Of a stretch of 64,000 nucleotides of DNA, positions 7,916 to 17,769 are shown in pieces. The notes below the pieces were generated by a model. It was not told where the DNA came from. It saw only the letters and a list, made by a program, of their open reading frames with translations, and made no database searches. Each line of letters begins with the position of its first letter. The stretch's first letter is position 1. This stretch comes from Heliomarina baculiformis (GTDB lineage: Bacteria; Pseudomonadota; Alphaproteobacteria; Rhodobacterales; Rhodobacteraceae). The stretch spans positions 372,001 to 436,000 of the forward strand of contig NZ_JAIMIC010000004.1 in NCBI RefSeq assembly GCF_019966545.1, written 5' to 3'. Made by a program: the position numbers and the translations under genes.

Positions 7916-10006
7916 TCAGGGTCGGCGCGGCGGGGTGCTGCCCCGGTCGTTCGGGCGGGCCCGCTTGCCGGGTTTGGAACCGCCGGGCTTTCCGGCACCG
8001 GGCCGGGCGCGGCCGGGTTTGCCATCCGGACGGGGCATGCGTTTCGAGGTGTCCGAGGCGTCAAAGCGCGGTTTGCGCTCGGCGCTCTTGCTATCGCCCT
8101 GATCGGCCTTGTCGCGCGCGGGGCGGGCAGTGAACTTGCCGCCGGGTTTGCCCGCCGGTTTGCCGAAACCGGGCTTGCCACCTGGTTTTCCGCCGGGCTT
8201 GGCACCGGGCTTTCCGGCTGGCTTGCCCTTGTGCTTGTTATCCGGCCTGCCTGCCGGCGCGTCGTGCCGGTCGGCATCGGGCTTGCGCTTGGAGGGTTTC
8301 GAAATTGTGTGGTTTATTGGCTTTTCTTCGGCCGGGGCACGATCCTTTGGGGCCTTGTCAAAGCTGCGGCGCGGCTTGTCCGACGGACCTTTGCGTTGGG
8401 GCGGGCGATCATTGCCGGGTTTGCCCTGCGCCGGGGGCGGACCATCGGCGCGGCGCATCTTGACGCCTGCCTCAAGCTCGCCGCCTTCGCCGATGCGTTC
8501 GATAAATGGCGCGGCGCTGGTTTCGGTCAGTTCGACCAGCGTTTCGTTCTGTTGAACGCGGATCGCGCCGATGTCGTCCTTTTGGAGATCGCCCGCCCGC
8601 AGCAGAAGCGGCAGAAGCCAGCGCGCCTCGGCCCGGTCATCGCGCCCAACCGAAAGGCTGATCCATGTGCTCGGACCAAAGGGCTTGCGTTCGCGCGGAG
8701 CCGGGGCGGCATCGGGCGGCGACAGATCCTCGGGCGCGGACTGGCGTGTCTGGTACAGACGGAAATAGGCGGCGGCGATTTTCTCGGGGGCGTGCAGGGC
8801 CAGCAGTTTTCCCGCGAATTCCTGTTCAAAGGCGGTGTTTTCGTCGCTCCAGACCGGATCGGCCAGCAGGCGTTCCTCGTCGCTGCGGCGAATGTCATCC
8901 GCCGAAGGCGGTACCGTCCATTCAGCCTGGATCTTGGCGAATTTCAGAAGACGTTCGGCTTTCTTGACGATCTTGGGCGTGACGATCAGCGCCGAGATCC
9001 CCTTGCGACCGGCGCGGCCCGTACGGCCCGAGCGGTGCAGCAGCGCCTCGGTGTTCGAGGGCAGGTCGGCATGGATGACCAGTTCGAGATTGGGCAGGTC
9101 GATGCCGCGCGCGGCCACGTCGGTGGCCACGCAGACGCGGGCGCGCCCGTCGCGCATCGCCTGAAGCGCATGGGTGCGTTCGGCCTGGCTGAGTTCGCCC
9201 GAAAGGCTCACCACCGAGAAGCCCCGGTTGGCAAAACGGGCGGCAAGGCGGTTCACCGCCGCGCGGGTGTTGGCAAAGACCAGCGCGTTCTGGGCATCGT
9301 GATACCGCAACACGTTGATGATCGCGTTTTCCGCGTCGTTCTGCGCCACGCGCAGCGCCTGATACGTGATGTCGGCGTGCTGGCTGGCACTGCTTATGGT
9401 GCTGACACGTTCGGCATCGCGCTGGTACTGCTCGGCCAGCTTGGCGATCATTGGCGAAACGGTGGCCGAGAACAGCAGGGTGCGGCGGTCTTCCGGCGCT
9501 TCGGCCAGCATGAATTCGAGATCTTCGCGGAAGCCGAGATCAAGCATCTCGTCCGCTTCGTCCAAAACGATCGCGCGCAGGGCGGACATGTCGAAGGAGC
9601 CGCGCTGGATATGGTCGCGCAGACGGCCGGGCGTGCCGACGACGATATGCGCGCCGCGTTCCAGCGCGCGGCGTTCGTCGCGCATGTCCATGCCGCCGAC
9701 GCAAGAGACAACCCGCGCCCCGGCCTGGGCGTAAAGCCAGCCGAGTTCGCGCATCACCTGCAGCGCCAGTTCGCGGGTCGGCGCGACGATCAGCGCCAGC
9801 GGCGCGGCGGCGGGGCCAAGCGTTTCGGCATCGCCCATCAGCGTCCGCGCAATGGCAAGGCCGAACCCGACGGTCTTGCCCGATCCGGTCTGCGCCGAAA
9901 CCAGCAGGTCGCGGTCCTGCAATTCGGGGGCGGTGACGGCCTCTTGAACCGAGGTGAGGGTGTCATAGCCGCGTTCGGCCAACGCATCGGCAATCGTCTG
10001 GATCAT
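7916..10006 (-). CDS. DEAD-box ATP-dependent RNA helicase
   Basis: The product is 696 residues. It shows the helicase motifs in order: SAQTGSGKT (Walker A), PTRELALQ, a VLDEADEML box, SAT, and HRSGRTGRAGRKG. After the two RecA-like domains comes a region resembling the DbpA RNA-binding domain (WISLSVGRDDRAEARWLLP). The last roughly 200 residues are a disordered basic tail rich in GKP repeats and Lys/Arg/Pro/Gly, probably binding RNA nonspecifically. The start at 10006 (MIQTIADALAERGYDTLT) is preferred over an upstream in-frame one because it begins at the Q-motif region. Likely role: remodelling RNA in ribosome assembly, decay or cold adaptation. Confidence 0.93.
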   Translation of the reverse strand: MIQTIADALAERGYDTLTSVQEAVTAPELQDRDLLVSAQTGSGKTVGFGLAIARTLMGDAETLGPAAAPLALIVAPTRELALQVMRELGWLYAQAGARVVSCVGGMDMRDERRALERGAHIVVGTPGRLRDHIQRGSFDMSALRAIVLDEADEMLDLGFREDLEFMLAEAPEDRRTLLFSATVSPMIAKLAEQYQRDAERVSTISSASQHADITYQALRVAQNDAENAIINVLRYHDAQNALVFANTRAAVNRLAARFANRGFSVVSLSGELSQAERTHALQAMRDGRARVCVATDVAARGIDLPNLELVIHADLPSNTEALLHRSGRTGRAGRKGISALIVTPKIVKKAERLLKFAKIQAEWTVPPSADDIRRSDEERLLADPVWSDENTAFEQEFAGKLLALHAPEKIAAAYFRLYQTRQSAPEDLSPPDAAPAPRERKPFGPSTWISLSVGRDDRAEARWLLPLLLRAGDLQKDDIGAIRVQQNETLVELTETSAAPFIERIGEGGELEAGVKMRRADGPPPAQGKPGNDRPPQRKGPSDKPRRSFDKAPKDRAPAEEKPINHTISKPSKRKPDADRHDAPAGRPDNKHKGKPAGKPGAKPGGKPGGKPGFGKPAGKPGGKFTARPARDKADQGDSKSAERKPRFDASDTSKRMPRPDGKPGRARPGAGKPGGSKPGKRARPNDRGSTPPRRP

Positions 10007-10365
10007 GGAAGTGTCGTTTCGTGAAAGAGGTGGCGGGCACGCCCGATAGGGTTTCGGCGCGCCGAAGAAGAGCCTCCCTAACGCTCTGGATTGGGAAAGT
10101 ACATGCCTAATTCGTGTCAACCTTTGCGCCTTGTGGCCGCAGGGCGGGGACGGGCCGGTTTGCCACATTCGCCGAGAAAGCTGGGCAGAAATTCGCCGGA
10201 TCGGGGCGGATCGACCGGCGCAATTCGCCTTGTTTTCAGGCCGTTTCGCCTGTCGGCAGGCATCGGGCGGCGCAGATCGCGACAGGTCCAAGAATTGCCT
10301 TGCCTGCGCCACATCCGCCCCCTATCCCTCGGTCTCAACCAAGGACACGGGACGAGGAAAGCCAG
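10007..10365. other. Divergent intergenic region between helicase and glpD
   Basis: This 359-bp stretch separates two divergent genes and should hold both promoters and leaders. A perfect 14-bp palindrome (TTCGGCGCGCCGAA, 10053-10066) lies about 50 bp upstream of the helicase start and could be a leader hairpin or operator. The glpD ribosome site GAGGAAAG lies at the right edge. I see no convincing additional gene. Confidence 0.5.
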
Positions 10366-11967
10366 GTGCCAGAGGCCACGACCACCCCCGAACATTACGA
10401 TCTCTTTGTCATCGGGGGCGGTATCAACGGCTGCGGCATCGCGCGGGATGCCGCCGGACGCGGGCTTCGCGTCGGGCTGGCCGAGATGAACGACCTTGCC
10501 TCGGCAACCTCTTCGGCCTCGACCAAGCTGTTTCATGGCGGGCTGCGCTATCTCGAATATTTCGAGATCCGGCTGGTCAAACATGCGCTGGCCGAGCGTG
10601 AAGTCCTGCTGCGCAACATGCCGCATATTAGCTGGCCGATGCGTTTCGTGCTGCCCTACCATGAAGAGATGCGGTTCGAGACGGAAACGCCTGTGTCGCG
10701 CCTGCTGGGTATCTTCATGCCATGGACACGCGGACGCCGACCGTCATGGATGATCCGGCTGGGCTTGTCGCTGTACGACAGCCTTGGCGGGCGCGAGATA
10801 TTGCCGCCCAGCAAGAACCTCAATTTGCGCGACACGCCCGAGGGCGCGCCGCTCAAGGACAAGTTCGAGAAGGCGTTTGAATATTCCGATTGCTGGGTCG
10901 AGGATTCCCGGCTTGTGGTGCTGAATGCCCGCGATGCCGAGGACCGGGGCGCGCGGATCATGACCCGGACCAAGATGATCCGGGCCGAGCGGGTCACGGA
11001 TCACTGGCTGATCACCCTGCGCGACGAGGAAACCGAACGGGAGTTCGAGGCGACCGCCCGGATGCTGGTCAATGCCGGTGGCCCCTGGGTCGGCGATATC
11101 ATCCACGGCAAGGTCGAGGTCGAGTCAACCGAGGGCGTCCGCCTTGTGCGCGGCAGCCATATCGTGACCAAGCGGCTTTACGACCATGACAAATGCTATT
11201 TCTTCCAAGGCACGGACGGGCGGATCATCTTTGCCATTCCTTACGAATCCGATTTCACGTTGATCGGCACCACGGATGCCGAGCAGGAGGACCCGGATCA
11301 AAAACCGGAATGCACGCCGGCCGAACGCGATTACCTGATCGACTTCGCGAACCAGTATTTCAAGAAACAGATCACGGCCAAGGATATCGTCTGGACCTAT
11401 TCGGGCGTTCGCCCGCTGTACGATGACGGGGCCAGTAGTGCCACGGCGGCGACGCGGGACTATACGCTCAAGGTCGACGATACGGGCGGCGCGCCGATCC
11501 TGAACATCTTTGGCGGTAAGATCACGACCTACCGCAAACTCGCCGAGGATTCGCTGGCAAAGATATCGCCCTACTTCTCCGGCGTCGGAGAGAGCTGGAC
11601 CGCCGACGCGCCTCTGCCGGGTGGCAAGTTCGATGTGGACAAGGCCGAGCAGTTGGTGAACCGGGTGATCCGGACCTATCCCTATCTAAGCGATTTCTGG
11701 GCGCGACGCATGGCGCGGGCCTATGGAACCGATACTTTCGAAATCATCGGCGAGGCCGAGAGCGAAGAGGATCTGGGGCAGCTCTTTGGCGCTACCCTGA
11801 CCGAGCGGGAGGTCAAATGGCTGATGGACCGGGAATTTGCGCGGACCGCCGAGGACGTGATCTGGCGGCGCAGCAAGCTGGGCCTGCGCATGAAACCCGA
11901 TGATGTCGCGCGTCTCGATAAATGGATGGCCTCTCAGCGCAGCGACAAGTCTTCCAGCGCCGCGTAA
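10366..11967 (+). CDS. glpD: Aerobic glycerol-3-phosphate dehydrogenase (FAD-dependent)
   Basis: The 533-residue flavoprotein oxidises sn-glycerol-3-phosphate to dihydroxyacetone phosphate and passes electrons to quinone at the inner membrane. The FAD-binding motif DLFVIGGGINGCGIARDAA is near the N-terminus, followed by LFHGGLRYLEYFEIRLVKHAL, diagnostic for GlpD. The C-terminus holds the family's extra helical domain. The start is a GTG at 10366 with GAGGAAAG a few bases upstream, giving the expected N-terminus. It precedes glpK by 103 bp in the same direction, forming a glycerol catabolic unit. No glpR or glpF is seen here. Confidence 0.96.
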   Translation: MPEATTTPEHYDLFVIGGGINGCGIARDAAGRGLRVGLAEMNDLASATSSASTKLFHGGLRYLEYFEIRLVKHALAEREVLLRNMPHISWPMRFVLPYHEEMRFETETPVSRLLGIFMPWTRGRRPSWMIRLGLSLYDSLGGREILPPSKNLNLRDTPEGAPLKDKFEKAFEYSDCWVEDSRLVVLNARDAEDRGARIMTRTKMIRAERVTDHWLITLRDEETEREFEATARMLVNAGGPWVGDIIHGKVEVESTEGVRLVRGSHIVTKRLYDHDKCYFFQGTDGRIIFAIPYESDFTLIGTTDAEQEDPDQKPECTPAERDYLIDFANQYFKKQITAKDIVWTYSGVRPLYDDGASSATAATRDYTLKVDDTGGAPILNIFGGKITTYRKLAEDSLAKISPYFSGVGESWTADAPLPGGKFDVDKAEQLVNRVIRTYPYLSDFWARRMARAYGTDTFEIIGEAESEEDLGQLFGATLTEREVKWLMDREFARTAEDVIWRRSKLGLRMKPDDVARLDKWMASQRSDKSSSAA

Positions 11968-12070
11968 CCTCCGCTTTCGGCGGCCGCTTGCCGCAAACCC
12001 CCGTGACCTGCACAAAAATTCTTGGCACAAGGTGGGATAACCAGAAACGCATCTCATGGGGAGGGGGCAG

Positions 12071-13558
12071 ATGAGCCATATTCTTGCAATCGATCAGGGC
12101 ACCACGTCGTCGAGGGCTATCATTTTCGACGCGGATATGCAGGTAAAGGCCGTGTCGCAGGAAGAATTCCCGCAGCACTTTCCCGACAGCGGCTGGGTCG
12201 AGCATGATCCAGACGATCTCTGGTCGACGACCGCGGGCACCTGCCGCGCGGTGATCGAACGCGCCGGGCTGCGCCCCGGTGACATTGCGGCCATCGGGAT
12301 CACCAACCAGCGCGAGACGACGCTCGTCTGGGACAAGACCACCGCCAAGCCTATCTATAACGCGATTGTCTGGCAGGACCGGCGCACCGCCGAATTCTGC
12401 CGAGGCCTGCGCAAGTCTGGCAAGGATACGCAGATCACCGAACGCACCGGTCTGTTGGCCGATCCCTACTTCTCGGGGACCAAGCTGAAATGGATCCTCG
12501 ACCATGTTGATGGATCGCGCGAGCGGGCCGCCAAGGGGGAGCTGCTGTTCGGAACCGTCGACAGTTACCTGATCTGGAAGCTCACGGGCGGTGAATCCCA
12601 TGTCACCGACGCAACCAACGCCGCGCGCACGATGCTTTACGACATCCATAAGGGGCGGTGGAGCAGCACGATCTGCGACCTCTTCGACATTCCGATGGAG
12701 ATGCTGCCCGAGGTCAAGGACAGCGCCGCCGATTTTGGCATGACCCGCGCCGATCTCTTTGGCTCGCCGCTGCCTATTCTCGGCGTGGCGGGCGATCAGC
12801 AGGCGGCGACCATCGGTCAGGCCTGCTTTGAACCGGGGATGCTGAAATCGACCTATGGCACCGGCTGTTTTGCCCTGCTGAACACGGGGTCCGAGGCGGT
12901 GACGTCGAAGAACCGGCTTCTGACGACCATCGCCTACCAGTTCGATGGCAAGCCGACCTATGCGCTTGAGGGATCGATCTTTGTCGCCGGGGCGGTGGTG
13001 CAGTGGTTGCGCGACGGGCTCAAGATGATCCGCGACGCGCCCGAAACCCAGCCGCTTGCGGAAAAGGCCGATGAGAATCAGGACGTGATCCTTGTGCCGG
13101 CCTTTGTCGGGCTGGGTGCGCCCTATTGGGATGCGGATTGCCGAGGCGCCGTCTATGGCCTGACCCGCAATTCGGGACCGGCGGAATTTGCCAAGGCGGC
13201 GCTTGAATCGGTGGGTTATCAGACCCGCGATCTGCTTGAGGCGATGCATGCGGACTGGCAGAGCGATGCCGCCGGGGCGACCCTGCGCGTCGATGGCGGG
13301 ATGAGCGCGAGCGACTGGTCGATGCAGTTCCTGTCAGACATCCTTGGCGCGGCGGTGGATCGGCCCAAGGTGCTCGAGACAACGGCCTTGGGTGCCGCAT
13401 GGCTGGCCGGACAGCGGGCCGGGGTTTACCCGGACATGCAGGGCTTTGCCGAGACATGGGCGCTGGATCAGACCTTTGAGCCGAAGATGTCGGACGAAGA
13501 GCGCGACCGCAAATACGCGGCGTGGAAGCGCGCGGTCAAGGCGACGATGTCCGTCTAG
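12071..13558 (+). CDS. glpK: Glycerol kinase
   Basis: At 495 residues it matches the family length. It phosphorylates glycerol to glycerol-3-phosphate with ATP. The FGGY-kinase signatures are present: [17 protein letters not shown] at the N-terminus, [13 protein letters not shown], and the C-terminal [16 protein letters not shown] with the ALGAAWLAG segment. The ATG at 12071 follows GAGGGGG, a good ribosome site; an in-frame start five codons earlier is less likely. It lies downstream of glpD. Its stop overlaps that of the convergent GH13 gene through a shared CTAG. Confidence 0.97.
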   Translation: MSHILAIDQGTTSSRAIIFDADMQVKAVSQEEFPQHFPDSGWVEHDPDDLWSTTAGTCRAVIERAGLRPGDIAAIGITNQRETTLVWDKTTAKPIYNAIVWQDRRTAEFCRGLRKSGKDTQITERTGLLADPYFSGTKLKWILDHVDGSRERAAKGELLFGTVDSYLIWKLTGGESHVTDATNAARTMLYDIHKGRWSSTICDLFDIPMEMLPEVKDSAADFGMTRADLFGSPLPILGVAGDQQAATIGQACFEPGMLKSTYGTGCFALLNTGSEAVTSKNRLLTTIAYQFDGKPTYALEGSIFVAGAVVQWLRDGLKMIRDAPETQPLAEKADENQDVILVPAFVGLGAPYWDADCRGAVYGLTRNSGPAEFAKAALESVGYQTRDLLEAMHADWQSDAAGATLRVDGGMSASDWSMQFLSDILGAAVDRPKVLETTALGAAWLAGQRAGVYPDMQGFAETWALDQTFEPKMSDEERDRKYAAWKRAVKATMSV

Positions 13559-15201
13559 TCAATCAGGCGCGCGATACAGACCTGCCACGGGCCCATGTGG
13601 AGCCTGCCGTCAGGGCTCTTGTTCGCGCCGCCGACCCCTTGCCCGATGGTTTCCCAGTCGCCGCCGGGCAGGGCGTGGACCGAAGGTGTGTCCGACATGT
13701 TAAAGGCGCAGAACAGCGTTTCTTCGTCATGGACACAGCGAAAATGCAGCACGTCGCCGAAGGCGTAGACCCCGTCCTGCATCCCTAAAACCAATGCGGG
13801 GTGCTTTTTGCGAAAGGCCAGCGCGCGGCGATAATGATGCAGTATCGCGCCGGGTTCGTGTTCCTGCACGTCCACAGCGCGACGGGCATGTTCATGGCTG
13901 ATCGGTAACCACGGTTCGCCCTCGCTGAAACCGGCGTTGCGTTCGTGGGTTTCCCAGACCATCGGCGTTCGCGCGCCGTCGCGGCCCTTGTATTCCGGCC
14001 AGAATTCAACGCCGTAGGGGTCCTGTATGTCCTCAAAGGGCACGTCGGCCTCTTCCAGTCCAAGTTCCTCGCCCTGATACAGACAGGCCGATCCGGGCAG
14101 GCACAAAAGGAGCGTCGCATAAAGGCGCTGCGCGGCGGGCGAAAGCTCCCAGCGCGAGGTATGGCGCATCACGTCGTGGTTCGAAAACGCCCATGCGGCC
14201 CAGCCGTCATTCGCGACCTGATGCACCTTATAGAGTACCTCGGCAATGCGGGCCGCGGTCAGCGGTTCCTGCGCGAGGAATTCGAAAGCATAGCACATGT
14301 GCAGATAGTCATCGCCAGACGTATACTGGCCGAGCAGCTCAAGCCCGTGCTGGGCATCGCCGACCTCGCCCAAAGTTGTCGCGGCAGGGTATTCATCGAG
14401 CAGCACGCGCATTCGGCGGAGAAATTCGAAATTCTCGGGCCGGTTTTTGGAATAGAGATGTTCCTGATAGTTATAGGGGTTCACGCGTGGGGCGTGGATG
14501 GCATTACGGCCCTCGGGCGGCAGCGCCGGGTTGTCGCGCAGCTCTTTGTCGGCAAAGTAGAAGTTTACCGTATCGAGCCGGAAACCATCGACGCCGCGAT
14601 CCAGCCAGAACCGGGTGACGCCCAGCAGGGCGCTTTGCACCGCCTCGCTGTGCAGGTTCAGATCGGGTTGGGAGGCGAGAAAGTTGTGCAGGTAATACTG
14701 CTCGCGTCGGGGATCCCAGTGCCATGCGCTGCCGCCGAAGAAGGAGAGCCAGTTGTTGGGCGGCGTACCGTCTGGTTTCGCATCCGACCAGACATACCAG
14801 TCGGCCATCGGGCCTTCGCGCGAAACACGGCTTTTCTGGAACCACGGGTGCTGGTCCGAGGTATGGGACAGCACGAGGTCGATGATGACCTTCAGACCGT
14901 GCCCATGGGCCGCGTCGATCAGCATGTCGAAATCGGCCAGCGTGCCGAAAATCGGATCGACGTCGCAGTAATCGCTGACGTCATAGCCGAAATCCTTCAT
15001 CGGCGATGTAAAGAAGGGCGAGATCCAGATGGCGTCCACGCCAAGGCTGGCGATGTAGGGCATCCGCTCGACAATGCCGATCAGATCGCCGATCCCGTCG
15101 TCATTGCTGTCCTGAAAGCTGCGCGGGTAGATCTGGTAAATCGTGCAGCCGCGCCACCAGTCCTTGTCGGTTTCGGTGGCGGTTTGTGCAAAATCGCTCA
15201 T
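13555..15201 (-). CDS. GH13 alpha-glucosidase / oligo-1,6-glucosidase type
   Basis: This 548-residue cytoplasmic protein is a glycoside hydrolase family 13 (beta/alpha)8 barrel. Visible GH13 regions are [26 protein letters not shown] with the nucleophile D210, TTLGEVGD with the acid/base Glu, and FSNHDV with the third acid. The opening [19 protein letters not shown] is typical of alpha-glucosidase, trehalose-6-phosphate hydrolase and sucrose-hydrolysing subfamilies. It should hydrolyse alpha-glucosides; the exact substrate is uncertain. Being next to glycerol and glucosylglycerol genes, it might take part in osmolyte turnover, which is inference only. It converges on glpK with overlapping stops. 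Confidence 0.92.
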   Translation of the reverse strand: MSDFAQTATETDKDWWRGCTIYQIYPRSFQDSNDDGIGDLIGIVERMPYIASLGVDAIWISPFFTSPMKDFGYDVSDYCDVDPIFGTLADFDMLIDAAHGHGLKVIIDLVLSHTSDQHPWFQKSRVSREGPMADWYVWSDAKPDGTPPNNWLSFFGGSAWHWDPRREQYYLHNFLASQPDLNLHSEAVQSALLGVTRFWLDRGVDGFRLDTVNFYFADKELRDNPALPPEGRNAIHAPRVNPYNYQEHLYSKNRPENFEFLRRMRVLLDEYPAATTLGEVGDAQHGLELLGQYTSGDDYLHMCYAFEFLAQEPLTAARIAEVLYKVHQVANDGWAAWAFSNHDVMRHTSRWELSPAAQRLYATLLLCLPGSACLYQGEELGLEEADVPFEDIQDPYGVEFWPEYKGRDGARTPMVWETHERNAGFSEGEPWLPISHEHARRAVDVQEHEPGAILHHYRRALAFRKKHPALVLGMQDGVYAFGDVLHFRCVHDEETLFCAFNMSDTPSVHALPGGDWETIGQGVGGANKSPDGRLHMGPWQVCIARLID

Positions 15202-15280
15202 GGCTGCGTCCTGGTCTTCTGATCGCGCGGCCCCGTAGGGGGCAACGCGTGTTCGTGTCTCTATGTCAGAGAAAGCTTGC

Positions 15281-16174
15281 TCAGGCCACCTCGGCCTGTG
15301 CGCTAGTGCCGAGGAATTCCGAGATCACCGCGTCATAGGCGGGGTTTTGCGCGGCAAGGAAAAGCTGGGCGCTTAGCATTCCTTCTTTCGAGCCACAGTC
15401 GAATCGGTGCCCGGCAAAGCGGTAGCCCGCGACGGTCTTGTCGCCGATGGCGCTGGCAATCGCGTCGGTCAACTGGATTTCACCGCCCGCGCCGGGTTCC
15501 TGCGTTGCCAGGGCCTCGAAGATGGAGTTGTCCAGCACGTAACGGCCGACCACGGCTGTGGTCGAGGGCGCAACGTCCGCATCCGGCTTTTCGACCAGAC
15601 CGTCACAGATCGCAAAGGGACCGTCGCGGCGCGAAACTGAAAGCACACCATAGGACGACACGTTTTCACGCGGCACTTCCATCGTGGCGAGCATGTGGTC
15701 GACGTCGCCATTTTCATAAGCCGAGATCATCTGGCCAAGCGCACCCGGGCGACCAAGGATCAGATCGTCGGGGAGGACCACCGCCACCGCACCGGGCAGC
15801 GCCTCTTCCCGCGCGCAGAGGATCGCGTGGCCAAGGCCAAGCGGTTCCTCCTGATGGGTGAACACGACTTCGATGTCTTTTTCGTTCAGCGCGGCAGCTT
15901 CGAGTTCAGCCGCCAGCTTGCCTTTGCCACGCTCGCACAGCGTCGCGTTCAGCTTGGCGTCGTGCAGCACATGCTGTTCGATGGCGGATTTCGACGGGTG
16001 GTTTACAAAGATCATCTTCTCGACACCGGCCTCGCGGGCCTCGTCGATGGCATACTGGATCAGGGGCGTATCAAGAACCGGAAGCAACTCTTTCGGGATC
16101 GCCTTGGTAGCAGGCAGAAAGCGGGTACCCATCCCGGCAACTGGGAAAATCGCAGTTCTTACAGTTTTGGTCAT
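15281..16174 (-). CDS. galU: UTP-glucose-1-phosphate uridylyltransferase
   Basis: The 297-residue nucleotidyltransferase makes UDP-glucose from UTP and glucose-1-phosphate, feeding envelope polysaccharide and other glucosyl transfer. The signature GMGTRFLPATKAIPKELLPV begins near residue 12, and EVVFTHQEEPLGLGHAI and LVEKPD follow as in GalU. The ATG at 16174 is chosen because AGAGGA lies just upstream; an in-frame start seven codons earlier lacks this. It is 79 bp upstream of the GH13 gene and in the same direction. Confidence 0.95.
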   Translation of the reverse strand: MTKTVRTAIFPVAGMGTRFLPATKAIPKELLPVLDTPLIQYAIDEAREAGVEKMIFVNHPSKSAIEQHVLHDAKLNATLCERGKGKLAAELEAAALNEKDIEVVFTHQEEPLGLGHAILCAREEALPGAVAVVLPDDLILGRPGALGQMISAYENGDVDHMLATMEVPRENVSSYGVLSVSRRDGPFAICDGLVEKPDADVAPSTTAVVGRYVLDNSIFEALATQEPGAGGEIQLTDAIASAIGDKTVAGYRFAGHRFDCGSKEGMLSAQLFLAAQNPAYDAVISEFLGTSAQAEVA

Positions 16175-16638
16175 TGTTAATCCTCTGATCGTCATGCCGC
16201 ATTGCAGCGAATGGTTTTACTTTAGGTTTCACACCCGGAATGTCAAAAAACGACACCGCTAAAATTGCGGTCGCCGGATCAGTTTTCTGACGCGCAAGAT
16301 CGGATGAGTCTCGGGCTGTAAAACGGCGAATTTTCGGAAAATTAGTGAAATCAAAGGCCTAGAGGGCCGAAATGTGACGGATCGGGGATTTTTGCCGCTG
16401 GAAGGCCAGATTTTGCGCAGGTCAATTCTGCTTAAAAGCTAGGCGATTTGGAAACGGTTGAGGGTCTGTATGGCTTTTTTGGACTATACCGCCTTGATAC
16501 CGCAGGTGCACAGTATAGCTCGTTAAGCAACAGAGGCGGCGCGCCATGTTTCGATAAAACTGAATGGCCGCGCCCGGATCACGCGGGCGGAAATGCCCTT
16601 TGAACCCGTAATAAACGTGCAGATCGCAAACCAGAGAA
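16175..16638. other. 464-bp intergenic region between divergent galU and gpsA
   Basis: Divergent promoters for galU and the glucosylglycerol operon must lie here. It is AT-richer than its surroundings, especially at 16200-16350 and 16430-16560. I found no convincing gene, tRNA, terminator or clear operator. A short minus-strand frame at 16422-16721 crosses the gpsA start and is not credible. Confidence 0.5.
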
Positions 16639-17769
16639 ATGACATCAACGCTCATATCCCCGACTTCGCAAAGCACCCCGTATTCCCGTATCGCCGTGGT
16701 CGGCGGCGGCGCCTGGGGCACCGCCCTTGCAAGCGTCGCAGCAAGGGCTGGCCGGCAGGTGCGGATCTATGCGCGGGATGAGGCCACTGTTGACGCCATC
16801 AATAACGAGCACCGCAATCCGCGCTATCTGGGCGATATCGCACTGCCCGAGACGCTGAAGGCCACGCATCATCTGGCCGAAGCGGTGACCGGTGCGGACG
16901 CCGTTTTGCTCGTGGTGCCCTCGGGCGCGGTACGGCAAACAGCGGCGCAGCTGCGTGACCTGATCATGGACGGCACACCTGTTGCGGTCTGCACCAAGGG
17001 GATCGAACCGTCGACTGGCGCGCTCATGTCGCAGGTGGTGGCCGAGGAAATCCGGCACGTTCCCGTGGGCACGATCTCGGGCCCGACATTCGCCCGCGAA
17101 ACCGCGCTGGGTCATCCGACGGCGGCGACCGTGGCCTTTGATTTCTCGCATCAGGACCGGCTTGATCCCTATGCGAGCCCGGCGGCGCAGCTGGCGCTAT
17201 CGATGAGCACCGGGTTTTTCAAAACCTATATCTCGGACGATCTGGTTGGCGTCGAAATCGGCGGCGCGATCAAGAACGTGATCGCCATCGGCTGCGGGAT
17301 GATGACCGGCGCGGGATATGCAGAGAATACCCGAGCGGCGCTGATTACCCGCGGCATGGATGAGATGAAGCAACTGGCCGAGGCGCTGGGCGGGCGACGT
17401 GAAACGGTGACCGGGCTTGCCGGGGCAGGGGATCTGACTCTGACCTGCTCCAGCCAGACCTCACGGAACATGTCGCTTGGCGTTCAGCTTGGGCAGGGAA
17501 TACCGCGCGATCAATGCTTTGACGGCAAACCCGTTGTGGTCGAGGGTGAGGCGAATGCCGCCTCGGTCGTCGATCTGGCGCGGCGCGTGAATGTCACCAT
17601 GCCGATCTGCGAAACCGTGCACAGCATCCTGACCGGCGAGGTGGGCATGTCGCGTGCCTTTGCCGATCTCTGGACGCGGCCCATCGAATCCGAACCGCGC
17701 GCGCTGGCGATTGAAATGAACAACCCGGCGATGACCAGCGGTACGCGCCTTGACGGAGGTGCGGCATGA
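16639..17769 (+). CDS. gpsA: NAD(P)-dependent glycerol-3-phosphate dehydrogenase of the glucosylglycerol operon
   Basis: This 376-residue protein reduces dihydroxyacetone phosphate to sn-glycerol-3-phosphate. The Rossmann motif RIAVVGGGAWGTALASVAA is near residue 17, the family's GPTFARE segment follows, and the catalytic lysine lies in IGGAIKNVIAIGCGMM. The C-terminal NTRAALITRGMDEM and AGAGDLTLTC blocks are also present. It is longer than typical GpsA (about 330) because of N- and C-terminal tails. Its stop overlaps the start of the HAD phosphatase by 4 nt, so it is the first gene of an operon with ggpS. Its product is the acceptor substrate of GgpS, suggesting a dedicated GpsA copy for osmolyte synthesis. 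Confidence 0.93.
   Translation: MTSTLISPTSQSTPYSRIAVVGGGAWGTALASVAARAGRQVRIYARDEATVDAINNEHRNPRYLGDIALPETLKATHHLAEAVTGADAVLLVVPSGAVRQTAAQLRDLIMDGTPVAVCTKGIEPSTGALMSQVVAEEIRHVPVGTISGPTFARETALGHPTAATVAFDFSHQDRLDPYASPAAQLALSMSTGFFKTYISDDLVGVEIGGAIKNVIAIGCGMMTGAGYAENTRAALITRGMDEMKQLAEALGGRRETVTGLAGAGDLTLTCSSQTSRNMSLGVQLGQGIPRDQCFDGKPVVVEGEANAASVVDLARRVNVTMPICETVHSILTGEVGMSRAFADLWTRPIESEPRALAIEMNNPAMTSGTRLDGGAA

Noticed and set aside
7826-10024. Very long plus-strand open frame of 732 codons
   Set aside because: It is antisense to the DEAD-box helicase, which has all its motifs. GC-rich codon bias creates long antisense frames, and no domain is recognisable in it.
11813-13249. 478-codon minus-strand frame
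   Set aside because: It is antisense to glpK and the end of glpD, with no family features.
16422-16721. 99-codon minus-strand frame upstream of gpsA
   Set aside because: It overlaps the gpsA start, has no ribosome site and has no recognisable sequence.
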